From Candidatus Hydrogenedentota bacterium (lineage in GTDB: Bacteria; Hydrogenedentota; Hydrogenedentia; Hydrogenedentales; SLHB01), in the NCBI GenBank assembly GCA_020848835.1, contig JADLHJ010000065.1, positions 1 through 64,000 on the forward strand: a stretch of DNA of 64,000 bases. The letters run 5' to 3'. Positions 25,416 through 32,295 of the stretch are shown one piece after another (position 1 is the first letter of the stretch; the number at the start of each line of letters is the position of its first letter). A program made the translations under genes and the position numbers. Under the pieces are notes generated by a model. It saw only the letters and a program-made list of their open reading frames with translations. It made no database searches and was not told the origin of the DNA.

Positions 25416-27035
25416 TTAATTCACGGAAGCAGGCATGTCCGCCTGCGGCGCAGTCGCTGAGCGCGGCGATGCAATCTTCCGCTTCCGCGAATTCGATCCG
25501 TTTCCATTTCCGTTGCCGTTACCGTTCGCCTTGCCGTGCTCTCTTGCAGCTTCTTCCTGCTTCGCGCGGATTGCGTGCGCCAATTCGACGACATGCCGTT
25601 CCTTGACCTCGGCCGCCGCGCGAAGTTCGATGAAGCTCTCGTGCATGAACTCCATGAGCTTATCCACGTCCGGCGCCGCATTCCCATCCGCGATGAACGA
25701 GATAAATAGACGCTGATCGTAACTCGTAATCCCGCAACTTATCCCCATCTCGAACGCAATGGGCAACAGCGCGTAGTAATTCAACAACCGTTTACCCACG
25801 CAATACAAGGGAATCTGCGGCCCAGGGACATTCGTGCAGATCAAATGCATCGGCGGCACCTGCCATGCCTTCCCCAGCAGTTGCTGCATCGACGGACGCG
25901 CAACACTCCCCAACGATAACGCCTGTAACGGCGCCGGCATCCCTTGCAGCGCGTTGAACATCAGGCTGACCGCCTCGCTCACGCGCGAGTGCTTCAGCTC
26001 TTGGGTGGTCTCATTGATGATTCTTAGCCGCTCAATGTGATCTTTGACCTCGAGCGGAATCTCCAACGGTAAGAACGAAATTCGGTTTCCCATCGCGCCG
26101 CGCTCGTCTTCCGTTCGGATGTTCACGGGCACGAGCACGCGCAGATACCGCTTGCGCACACTCTCCCCATGCATCAGCGCATACTGCCGGCACGCCCCGC
26201 TCAACACCGTCAACGCCACATCGTTCAACGTACCGCCGCACGCAGCACGTATCGCGCGCGCCTCGGCAAACGAAAAGTCTGCAAACGCAAACTTCCGCTC
26301 GCCGTTGAAAGGCTTGTTAAACGGCATCCGCTTTGACGGCGCCAAAAAGTCCCGCATCGTCGCGGCAAATTCCTTGAAAGCGTCCCAGGTTTGCGTGCCG
26401 GAAAACCCGCGCGCGTAATCCGCCAGCCCTTTTTGAAAACGCGACCAATGATCCAGTGAATCAATCGCGTTGTCCCACAGCGCGTCGTACAACAACTGTG
26501 ATTGACTTGGCAGCGCCGGGGCTTCGCGCTTCTGCTTCTTCATTTTTTCCGGCGTGGGCCACGCATCAAACGTGATGTACATCAACGCAATGCCCGAGAT
26601 GCCGTCCACCATCGCATGGTGAATCTTCGTCATCATTCCCGTCCGGTTCCCTTTCATCCCCTCGACGAGATACATCTCCCACAACGGCTTGCCGCGATCC
26701 AGCGTCCCGCGGAACAACTTCTCACAGGTCCGCCGCAACGCCGCATCGTCCCCAGGCGCCTCGCATTTCACGCGGATGATATGGTTCTCAATGTTGAAAT
26801 CGGGATCGAATTCCCAGGTAGGCATGCCGATGTTCAGTGGCGCAGGCATCACACGCTGCAGGTAGCGCGGTATGAGGTGCAGCCGCGCTTCAATGTGAGA
26901 GCGGAACTTCTTGAGCGGAATCTTCCCCTCAAACTGCGCCACGAAACCCACGTTCATGGGCTCCTCTTCCCGTTCGATATACAGGAAGAAGGCGTCCATC
27001 GGCGACAGGCGTCGCTTCAACTCAGGCGTGGCCAT
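25416..27035 (-). CDS. Wax ester synthase / diacylglycerol O-acyltransferase (WS/DGAT)
   Basis: 539 residues. It makes wax esters or triacylglycerol from acyl-CoA and an alcohol or diacylglycerol at the membrane. The catalytic HHAMVDG is at residues 139-145, in the expected HHxxxDG form; LSPMDAFFLYIE starts the N-terminal domain and the conserved NVPGPQIPLYCVG block lies in the C-terminal half. The tail (from about 490) carries a Gly-Asn repeat (GNGNGNGNGS) and a basic patch, which is outside the family norm. It converges with the phasin-like gene. The function is secure at family level; the acceptor is not known. Confidence 0.9.
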   Translation of the reverse strand: MATPELKRRLSPMDAFFLYIEREEEPMNVGFVAQFEGKIPLKKFRSHIEARLHLIPRYLQRVMPAPLNIGMPTWEFDPDFNIENHIIRVKCEAPGDDAALRRTCEKLFRGTLDRGKPLWEMYLVEGMKGNRTGMMTKIHHAMVDGISGIALMYITFDAWPTPEKMKKQKREAPALPSQSQLLYDALWDNAIDSLDHWSRFQKGLADYARGFSGTQTWDAFKEFAATMRDFLAPSKRMPFNKPFNGERKFAFADFSFAEARAIRAACGGTLNDVALTVLSGACRQYALMHGESVRKRYLRVLVPVNIRTEDERGAMGNRISFLPLEIPLEVKDHIERLRIINETTQELKHSRVSEAVSLMFNALQGMPAPLQALSLGSVARPSMQQLLGKAWQVPPMHLICTNVPGPQIPLYCVGKRLLNYYALLPIAFEMGISCGITSYDQRLFISFIADGNAAPDVDKLMEFMHESFIELRAAAEVKERHVVELAHAIRAKQEEAAREHGKANGNGNGNGNGSNSRKRKIASPRSATAPQADMPASVN

Positions 27036-27409
27036 GCTAAAGCCCCCAAACTAAACTCCCTTCGGCAGTTTAACATACGTGGCATTGAAACGTATCGACA
27101 TTTCTCGGAGCACAGCATGAGTGCATGCCTACTCCAATCCCGAACGAATGCGGTTCTACTTCTGACTTCTGAATGTTGCATCCCAGTCTCCGTGTTTCGG
27201 AGTTTTGCTTTTACTTTCGCCTACCCATCAGCCCGAAGGTGCAAAATCTACAACTGAACCCGTCCTCTTACCTAAAAATACTACAAATAGTATATCCTTG
27301 CACTTAAACACCATATATTGTATATTCACCCTGGTAAAGACTTGACAAATGCGGCATCCGGGTGGAGCCAACCCATTCCGGTCGCGCACAGGGGGGAACC
27401 CGGGAACCG
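27036..27409. other. Intergenic region, 374 bp, AT-rich near its 3' end
   Basis: No supported gene. The stretch 27270-27340 is clearly AT-richer than its surroundings and holds the inverted repeat at 27278-27293 and CATATATTGTATATT. A TTGACA at 27342-27347 has no good -10 partner at 17 bases. The region separates the WS/DGAT start from a methyltransferase start, so divergent promoters are expected here. Confidence 0.5.
27278..27293. promoter_or_regulatory. Short inverted repeat, possible operator
   Basis: ATACTACAAATAGTAT, two 6-bp arms around CAAA, in the AT-rich divergent intergenic region. Position suggests an operator, but no regulator gene is nearby. Confidence 0.35.
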
Positions 27410-28165
27410 ATGAAACAAGACAGCGAGTATTGGGATGGGATCGCGCCGCAATGGACGCAGGAAATCTTTAACTCCCTGCGCAACGACCGGAACCGCGTCA
27501 TTCGCGGCGAGCTCGAACGCGCCGCGCGCAGTGCCGAGAACATCGTCGACTACGGCTGCGGCATCGGCAACTACCTCCCCGCGCTGGCACGTCTTTTCAA
27601 ATCGGTACATGGATTCGACCATTCCAGCGCATGCGTAGAAATAGCCCGGAAACGCATGCAACGCAAACGGAACGTTTCTCTGCAACAAGCGATCGGCGTT
27701 CCGCGCGGTCATGTCGGCTCCTTTGACGCCGCAATTTGCGTGAACGTCGCCATCAATCCAAACCGTCGATCCTGGCACGGCGTGCTCCGTTCTGTCATCA
27801 GCCTGCTCAAGCCCAATGGGCAACTCTTTCTCGTCGTTCCTTCCGTCGAATCCGCTACGTTGCTAGCGAAAGCGACGCAAGCACTTCCCGACGTCAACAT
27901 CGAAAACGGACAGCCCGCGAGCGTAGCCCCGAGCGTGGCGGGTATCGTCAACATTGAAGGCGTCCGCACAAAGCACTACACCCGCAACGAACTCAACGAC
28001 ACGCTCACCGGACTCGGCCTCCAGATCACCCGCATCCGCCGCATCGAATACTCCTGGAAATGCCAAGGCGTCACGCCCCCACGCGAACTCCGCCACGAAC
28101 ACCCTTGGGACTGGCTTGCCGTCGCAAAGAACACCGGCGCCGCCGCCAAGACCAAGGCCGCCTAG
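27410..28165 (+). CDS. Class I SAM-dependent methyltransferase
   Basis: 251 residues. Motif I is IVDYGCGIGNYLPA, followed by VHGFDHSSACVEIA; the region SFDAAICVNVAINP replaces the usual post-II sequence. The C-terminal segment contains the substrate lobe with HYTRNELNDTLTGL. A GTG at 27362 would add 16 residues, but ATG 27410 follows a GGGAA and begins the conserved part. A good intrinsic terminator follows 25 bases after the stop. Acceptor unknown; no linked pathway genes. Confidence 0.8.
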   Translation: MKQDSEYWDGIAPQWTQEIFNSLRNDRNRVIRGELERAARSAENIVDYGCGIGNYLPALARLFKSVHGFDHSSACVEIARKRMQRKRNVSLQQAIGVPRGHVGSFDAAICVNVAINPNRRSWHGVLRSVISLLKPNGQLFLVVPSVESATLLAKATQALPDVNIENGQPASVAPSVAGIVNIEGVRTKHYTRNELNDTLTGLGLQITRIRRIEYSWKCQGVTPPRELRHEHPWDWLAVAKNTGAAAKTKAA

Positions 28166-28189
28166 TCCGACGGTACATTGATCTTTGTA

Positions 28190-28217
28190 GCGCCCGGTCT
28201 CCGCGCCGGGCGTTTTT
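28190..28217 (+). terminator. Intrinsic terminator made from a dispersed palindrome
   Basis: CGCCCGG (28191-28197) pairs with CCGGGCG (28206-28212) around TCTCCGCG, followed by TTTTT at 28213-28217. The hairpin is also a member of a dispersed repeat family (see 32191-32216 and 51399-51424), each with one mismatch to its reverse complement. Here it is placed to end transcription of the methyltransferase gene. Confidence 0.75.
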
Positions 28218-28276
28218 ATTTTGTTACGGCTGCTTTGGCCTGAAGGGAATGCGAAGCGCAGCTTCAAGAGCAAGTG

Positions 28277-28301
28277 CGTTCCCAAGCTCAGCTTGGGAAC
28301 G
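28277..28301. repeat. CGTTCCCAAGC palindrome, copy 1
   Basis: Perfect 11-bp arms (CGTTCCCAAGC / GCTTGGGAACG) around TCA. Other copies are at 29961-29986, 30857-30882, 31097-31122 and 33883-33908, with a half-copy at 30001-30012. Confidence 0.8.
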
Positions 28302-28316
28302 AGGAGAATGCCAAGA

Positions 28317-28338
28317 CGCCCGGCATGGAAGCCGGGCG
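28317..28338. repeat. CGCCCGGC palindrome
   Basis: CGCCCGGC and GCCGGGCG arms around ATGGAA. It shares its outer arms with the terminator-type repeat at 28190 but has a different loop. Confidence 0.65.
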
Positions 28339-28353
28339 CCACAAAGACATCGA

Positions 28354-29649
28354 TCATGTTGCGTCACGTGTGAAGATCTTTTCGGCGTGGGTGCGGATTG
28401 GGGTGTCGATTGGGAAGGCTTCGGGTGGGATTTTGCCTTCGCGGAAGAGGTCGAGGTATTCGTTGAGGAATTTGGTGTCTTCGTGGTGCGGTTTTTGTTC
28501 ACACATCTCTGACGTGGGCGTATCTTTTTCTGTTTCTTCTTGTGCCGGCAGTGCTGGCAGGTGAAGATTGCCGAGGATTTGTTGGGCTAGTTCTTCGGAG
28601 ATGCTTTGTTTTGCGGGGCGGTAGCTGGCGAGGACGTGGTCGCGTTCGGATTGAGCGAGGGGTTCGTCGAGTTGGGCGGCGTTGTCGAAGGCTTCGCACA
28701 TTTCTACGTCGTTGCCTTGGGAGGCGGCTTGGATGGACTGTTGTAAGTAGGCGCGGGCGTGGGTCTGCGGGAGGTTTAGATCGACTTGGGTTTCGGCAAT
28801 TGAGTCGGGGTCGAGCTGGATGTCGTGTTTCATGCGGTGTGTGTGGCGTTGGAAGCTTTCGGGGGTTGGGGGTGTGGTGTTTTGTTTTTGACGATTCAAG
28901 GGGTGGTGCTGGTGTGCGGCGAGCATTTTCAGGGAGGCGCGGAATTCGCGCATTAGGCGAATGAAGGCGTTGATGGCGTTGGGGTTGGGGAAATCAACTT
29001 CGGAATCGCAGGGGCGGGACTCAGGATCGCTGGAGGAAGATGAAGAACACGGGCGGGACGCCCGTGCCCCTTTGTCGGGCTCGGATTGGGCGGATAGGTG
29101 TGACGGGTTGGTGAGGTGGGTGGCGGCGTTGCTGATGAGGACTTGGAGGAGGGCGACGTTGTGGGCGAGGTGGATGGCCATGGGGTTGGGGTGGGGTTGA
29201 GATTCGGCGATGGCCAGGGCGTCGGTTAGGACGGTGTTGTATTCCACGAGTTGATAGGGGCAGGTGAGGTCGGGGTTCGGTGGTATGGACGGTATGGACG
29301 AAATGGACGGCGAAGGGGTAGTGGACTGGGCGTTGGCGAGTGGGCAGGTTTGCCAGTGGGGGCAGCGTTTTGTGCAGGATCTTAGGCGGCGGGAGTAGAG
29401 TCCGTGGATGGTGTGGTTGCGGTTGCCGGGGGGCGCGCCGGTGAGGTCGAATCCGCCGTGGTGGGGGCAGCGGCCTGAGGGGTGGTTTGAGGTGTTGGTG
29501 CAGGGGGTGGCGTCGTAAAGGCGTGCGCCGCAGATTCTGTGGTTGAGTTCGGATTCTTTGGCGTTGATGGTGGCGATCCAGTCTGCGGACCAGGTGCGTG
29601 CGCAGGGGGTGCCGAGGGTGGTGTGCGTGATGGTGGTTGTTGTGGGCAT
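28354..29649 (-). CDS. Phage terminase-small-subunit-like protein, divergent
   Basis: 431 residues. The N-terminal part has a Cys/His cluster and Gly motif, CGARLYDATPC...GRCPHHGGFDLTGAPPGN then HGLYSR (about residues 40-87), a pattern common in small-terminase-like proteins encoded beside terminase large subunits. A second Cys cluster follows (CTKRCPHWQTCPL). The rest is low-complexity Ser/Pro/His-rich and then helical, acidic toward the C-terminus. A repeated palindrome has been inserted in frame in the middle, giving GARASRPC (29048-29066). The terminase large subunit lies 2.6 kb away in the opposite direction. No DNA-binding test is possible from sequence; the role as a packaging or recombination protein is inferred. 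Confidence 0.55.
   Translation of the reverse strand: MPTTTTITHTTLGTPCARTWSADWIATINAKESELNHRICGARLYDATPCTNTSNHPSGRCPHHGGFDLTGAPPGNRNHTIHGLYSRRLRSCTKRCPHWQTCPLANAQSTTPSPSISSIPSIPPNPDLTCPYQLVEYNTVLTDALAIAESQPHPNPMAIHLAHNVALLQVLISNAATHLTNPSHLSAQSEPDKGARASRPCSSSSSSDPESRPCDSEVDFPNPNAINAFIRLMREFRASLKMLAAHQHHPLNRQKQNTTPPTPESFQRHTHRMKHDIQLDPDSIAETQVDLNLPQTHARAYLQQSIQAASQGNDVEMCEAFDNAAQLDEPLAQSERDHVLASYRPAKQSISEELAQQILGNLHLPALPAQEETEKDTPTSEMCEQKPHHEDTKFLNEYLDLFREGKIPPEAFPIDTPIRTHAEKIFTRDAT
29048..29066. repeat. CACGGGCG palindrome inside a coding sequence
   Basis: CACGGGCG-GGA-CGCCCGTG, the same core as the paired units at 33804-33880 and 51963-52039. It lies in frame in the terminase-small-like gene and reads GARASRP on the coding strand. 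Confidence 0.8.
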
Positions 29650-29744
29650 GGTTGTAGATCTCCTTACTGCTTAGCCCACGGGGTTGCAGTTGGGGAAGGA
29701 GACAGGAGTCGGAAGTCAGGAGTCAGAATGGGGAATACAATCTG

Positions 29745-29988
29745 TGTTGTCCGCAGATTTACGCAGATGGGCGCAGATGTAATTGCGGGATTTTTTTGTC
29801 TACAGATTGCACAGATTTACACCGATTGAAGATGAATCGAAATGAAGAATTGCGATGGGGAATCAGAATTTGTGCGTGCGTTGTGCAGATCGGCGCAGAT
29901 TGGGAGTTGGAAGTACGGTGTGCAGCGCACTCAAGAACAAAGCGGAGCTTTTCAAGAGCGCGTTCCCAAGCTGGAGCTTGGGAACGAG
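29745..29988 (+). repeat. ~230-bp direct repeat, copy A
   Basis: 244 bases. It starts GTCCGCAGATTTACGCAGAT, then holds ACAGATTTACACCGATTGAA, AAAGCGGAGCTTTTCAAGAG and ends in a CGTTCCCAAGCT palindrome. The copies at 30661 and 30897 have the same order of blocks. The BrnT/BrnA genes lie between copy A and copy B. No convincing coding sequence was seen in 29650-30049 other than this repeat. Confidence 0.85.
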
Positions 29989-30049
29989 AGGGGACACGGG
30001 AGCTTGGGAACGAGAACAAAATAGCGCTTGGTGTCGTAATCTCTCTATT

Positions 30050-30268
30050 TTAGGGCGCCCATTTCATTTTGAGGTTGCGGCGTGCGTTGCGGCAGTCCTG
30101 GAGATAGAGGTTGATTAGCGTTTGGTAGGGAATGCCGTTTTCGGCCGATTTTTGTTTGAAGTATTGGAGGACTTCGGGATCCAGCCGCAGCGTGATTTGT
30201 TTTTTGAGTTTTCGGGCATAGGGATTTTTTCGGGACTTCATTTTCGACAGGTCGTATTCGGCTTTCAT
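30050..30268 (-). CDS. brnA: BrnA-type antitoxin
   Basis: 72 residues. BrnA neutralises BrnT and represses the operon. The segment KKQITLRLDPEVLQYFKQKS is a ribbon-helix-helix (CopG/Arc type) fold, and YQTLINLYLQDC ends the domain as in BrnA. The start at ATG 30268 lies seven bases after GGAGG (30276-30280 on the complement) and one base after the brnT stop; an upstream ATG at 30325 would overlap brnT and has no ribosome site. It follows its toxin gene, the usual order in BrnTA systems. Confidence 0.85.
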   Translation of the reverse strand: MKAEYDLSKMKSRKNPYARKLKKQITLRLDPEVLQYFKQKSAENGIPYQTLINLYLQDCRNARRNLKMKWAP

Positions 30269-30269
30269 A

Positions 30270-30557
30270 TCAGGTCCTCCGGTAGTGCGCGGATTCGCGT
30301 TGGGTTGCTTTTCTTGCGGAGACAATGCGGATGATTCCCTCGGATTCGCGGTAACAGTGGCAGATCATCAGCAGGCGCAATCGAGAACTGATTCCGAGTA
30401 GAAGAAAGCGATCTTCCCACTCGGAGTGTTCGTCATCATAAAACTCAATAGCGTTTTCGTCATAGAACACCGATTGCGCTTCTTCGAACGAGATCCCGTG
30501 CTTCTGCCGATTGGCATGGGCTTTCTTAGGGTCCCATGTGAAGCGCAGTTCGCTCAT
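30270..30557 (-). CDS. brnT: BrnT-type RNase toxin
   Basis: 95 residues. BrnT is a RelE-like ribonuclease that stops translation when free. Family marks are the FTWDPKKAHANRQKHGISFEEA N-terminal block (in two parts), ENAIEFYDDEHSEWEDRF, and the C-terminal IRIVSARKATQRE with its basic catalytic residues and a final Tyr. The open frame runs on to 30704, but that would add 49 residues outside the family; ATG 30557 gives the usual length. It overlaps a perfect palindrome at its start that may be the operator. Confidence 0.88.
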   Translation of the reverse strand: MSELRFTWDPKKAHANRQKHGISFEEAQSVFYDENAIEFYDDEHSEWEDRFLLLGISSRLRLLMICHCYRESEGIIRIVSARKATQRESAHYRRT

Positions 30558-30573
30558 AACTACATTGTAGTTA
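30557..30573. promoter_or_regulatory. 17-bp perfect palindrome at brnT start, probable BrnA operator
   Basis: TAACTACATTGTAGTTA, two 8-bp arms around one base, directly at the brnT start codon. In BrnTA systems the antitoxin binds a palindrome at the promoter, so this is the natural candidate site. The flanking -35/-10 were not identified with confidence. Confidence 0.6.
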
Positions 30574-30660
30574 CGTGGCGATGGCGAAAGCAAGGTGCAT
30601 TTTCGTCGGTGCTTGGAGCATGTGCGCGCAATCGGAAGTTGGGCGACGAGCAAAAGAATG

Positions 30661-30884
30661 TGTTGTCCGCAGATTTGCGCAGATGGGCGCAGATGGAAAT
30701 GCAACGCTTTTTGGCCATAGATTGCACAGATTTACACCGATTGAAGGCGAATAGGAACGAAAAGTTGGGGTAGGGATTTAGATATTGCGAGTGGGTTGGG
30801 CAGATGGCGCGGATTGGGGATGAGGCGCGGGAGCAAAGCGGAGCTTTTCAAGAGTGCGTTCCCAAGCGGGAGCTTGGGAACGAG
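30661..30884 (+). repeat. ~230-bp direct repeat, copy B
   Basis: 224 bases with the same block order as copy A: TGTTGTCCGCAGATTTGCGC at the start, CACAGATTTACACCGATTGA in the middle, AAAGCGGAGCTTTTCAAGAG and a CGTTCCCAAGC palindrome at the end. It is only 12 bases from copy C. Confidence 0.85.
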
Positions 30885-30896
30885 AACAAAAAGTTG

Positions 30897-31124
30897 CGTT
30901 GTCCGCAGATTTACGCAGATGGACGCAGATGCAATTTGCAATACGTGTTTGTCCACAGATTGCACCGATTTACACTGATTGAAGATGAATTTGAGAAAAG
31001 GAATTGCGGTACGAATTCGTACTATTGCGCGTGCGTTGGGCAGGTGGTGCGGATTGGGGATGAGGCGCGGGAGCAAAGCGGAGCTTTTCAAGAGGGCGTT
31101 CCCAAGCAGGAGCTAGGGAACGAG
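30897..31124 (+). repeat. ~230-bp direct repeat, copy C
   Basis: 228 bases: GTTGTCCGCAGATTTACGCA, ATTGCACCGATTTACACTGA, GGATTGGGGATGAGGCGCGG (shared with copy B), AAAGCGGAGCTTTTCAAGAG and a CGTTCCCAAGC palindrome with one mismatch. B and C are tandem. The 611-bp gap 30558-31168 holds no supported gene beyond these repeats. Confidence 0.85.
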
Positions 31125-31168
31125 AAAACCTATCGCACAATCCTGATTCTACGTGCGCAGATTTGTTG

Positions 31169-32092
31169 TCACTTCTTTATCAGCGGTTCCAAAATACCGT
31201 TTATAATATCGAAATCACTGGCGCGATCAGTAACCATCATGCCAGGTAAAAAACCAATCTTATCTAACGCAAATTCTGCTTCAGCAACCGCACTGTTCAC
31301 CACATTATTCTTGAATTTCACTTTGCGCGTTATCACGGTACGCCCGCTATCATCGGCCCGCGTATTTATGTAATCGAAGGTTTGGGGAATCCACAAACCG
31401 TCAATATTCGCGTATGCCCACTCCATCTTGACCGTGATCTGATCGTCTTTGTCCAAACACTTAATAAGATTTCCAGCTTGTTTGAGATCGAATTCATAGT
31501 GATTTGTGGATTCTTTTCCCTGAAGCTCCCAAATAATGAGATCGCCATCTCTTTTCACATACCCACTAGCTGCTTTCGGGTTGTCAAAATGTGCACGTTG
31601 GAAATTTATTTTATCGATAATGTCCTGGCCTGCGCGGGTGAAATACCACATAGGATCAAAATCGTCCGCGAAGGCACGAACTTCTTGTTCGGTTGCTGGC
31701 CAGATGACTAACATATTCTCCCTAGTCTCGCTTCCAACCCTCTGTACGCCGGGAAAACACCGAAACAGTCTCAAATCCTTTCGCATTGCGCTACGCTTTT
31801 CGGTCCCGTCGGCATTCATTACAGTCCAGCGCGTAGCGTTGCGATCCGCATCGTATACAAATTCTGCTTTATTTTGACCTTCGCTTATAGGCATCCCATC
31901 TTTTACTAGTGTGTCCGTAATATTTGCTGTACCAGTCCACGTCTTGATTTTTTGGATATTGACCTGGTGAGCATCTGAGATTAGATTCAAAAGGGAAACA
32001 TCACCTTCAAAGATTGCGGAGACATAGACAATTGCGATTGCGAACACAGCTATCTTCCTCCGTAGAGTAAAGAAATTAGCATACGCTCTCAT
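31169..32092 (-). CDS. Exported protein of unknown function
   Basis: 307 residues from ATG 32092. Residues ~8-27 (RRKIAVFAIAIVYVSAIF) form a signal peptide or anchor, which favours this start over ATG 32143. The rest is a soluble, beta-rich sequence without Cys clusters or known motifs; the spacing of hydrophobic strands resembles LolA-like/outer-membrane lipoprotein-sorting folds, but that is only an impression. Its codon use is less GC-rich than the genes around it, suggesting it arrived with the island. No neighbour indicates a pathway. Confidence 0.6.
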   Translation of the reverse strand: MRAYANFFTLRRKIAVFAIAIVYVSAIFEGDVSLLNLISDAHQVNIQKIKTWTGTANITDTLVKDGMPISEGQNKAEFVYDADRNATRWTVMNADGTEKRSAMRKDLRLFRCFPGVQRVGSETRENMLVIWPATEQEVRAFADDFDPMWYFTRAGQDIIDKINFQRAHFDNPKAASGYVKRDGDLIIWELQGKESTNHYEFDLKQAGNLIKCLDKDDQITVKMEWAYANIDGLWIPQTFDYINTRADDSGRTVITRKVKFKNNVVNSAVAEAEFALDKIGFLPGMMVTDRASDFDIINGILEPLIKK

Positions 32093-32190
32093 ACCAAAGT
32101 GGTCAAGACGCGCAAAAAGTAAGAGGCTGTCCCTAGTTTCCATAAGAACGGTTGCTGGTTTTGTAACAGTTGGCCGGTAAGCGACGAAGA

Positions 32191-32216
32191 CGCCCGGCGC
32201 AGAGACCGGGCGCTAC
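32191..32216. repeat. CGCCCGG...CCGGGCG palindrome (with GCTAC tail)
   Basis: CGCCCGGCGCAGAGACCGGG then CGCTAC. The reverse complement matches the terminator at 28190 with one mismatch and 51399-51424 closely. It lies in the 203-bp gap between the exported protein and the terminase gene. Confidence 0.75.
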
Positions 32217-32295
32217 CAAGAGTATACGGGAGTGCAATGGAGTGGGCTTAACTTATGGAGATTGTTATGTGATTTGACAAATTGGAGTTTGTGCG

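Noticed and set aside
27342-27347. TTGACA as a -35 element for the methyltransferase
   Set aside because: No acceptable -10 at 16-18 bases downstream, and the position is only about 60 bases before the start codon.
29745-31124. CRISPR array
   Set aside because: Only three units of ~230 bp without short identical repeats separated by unique spacers, and no cas genes.
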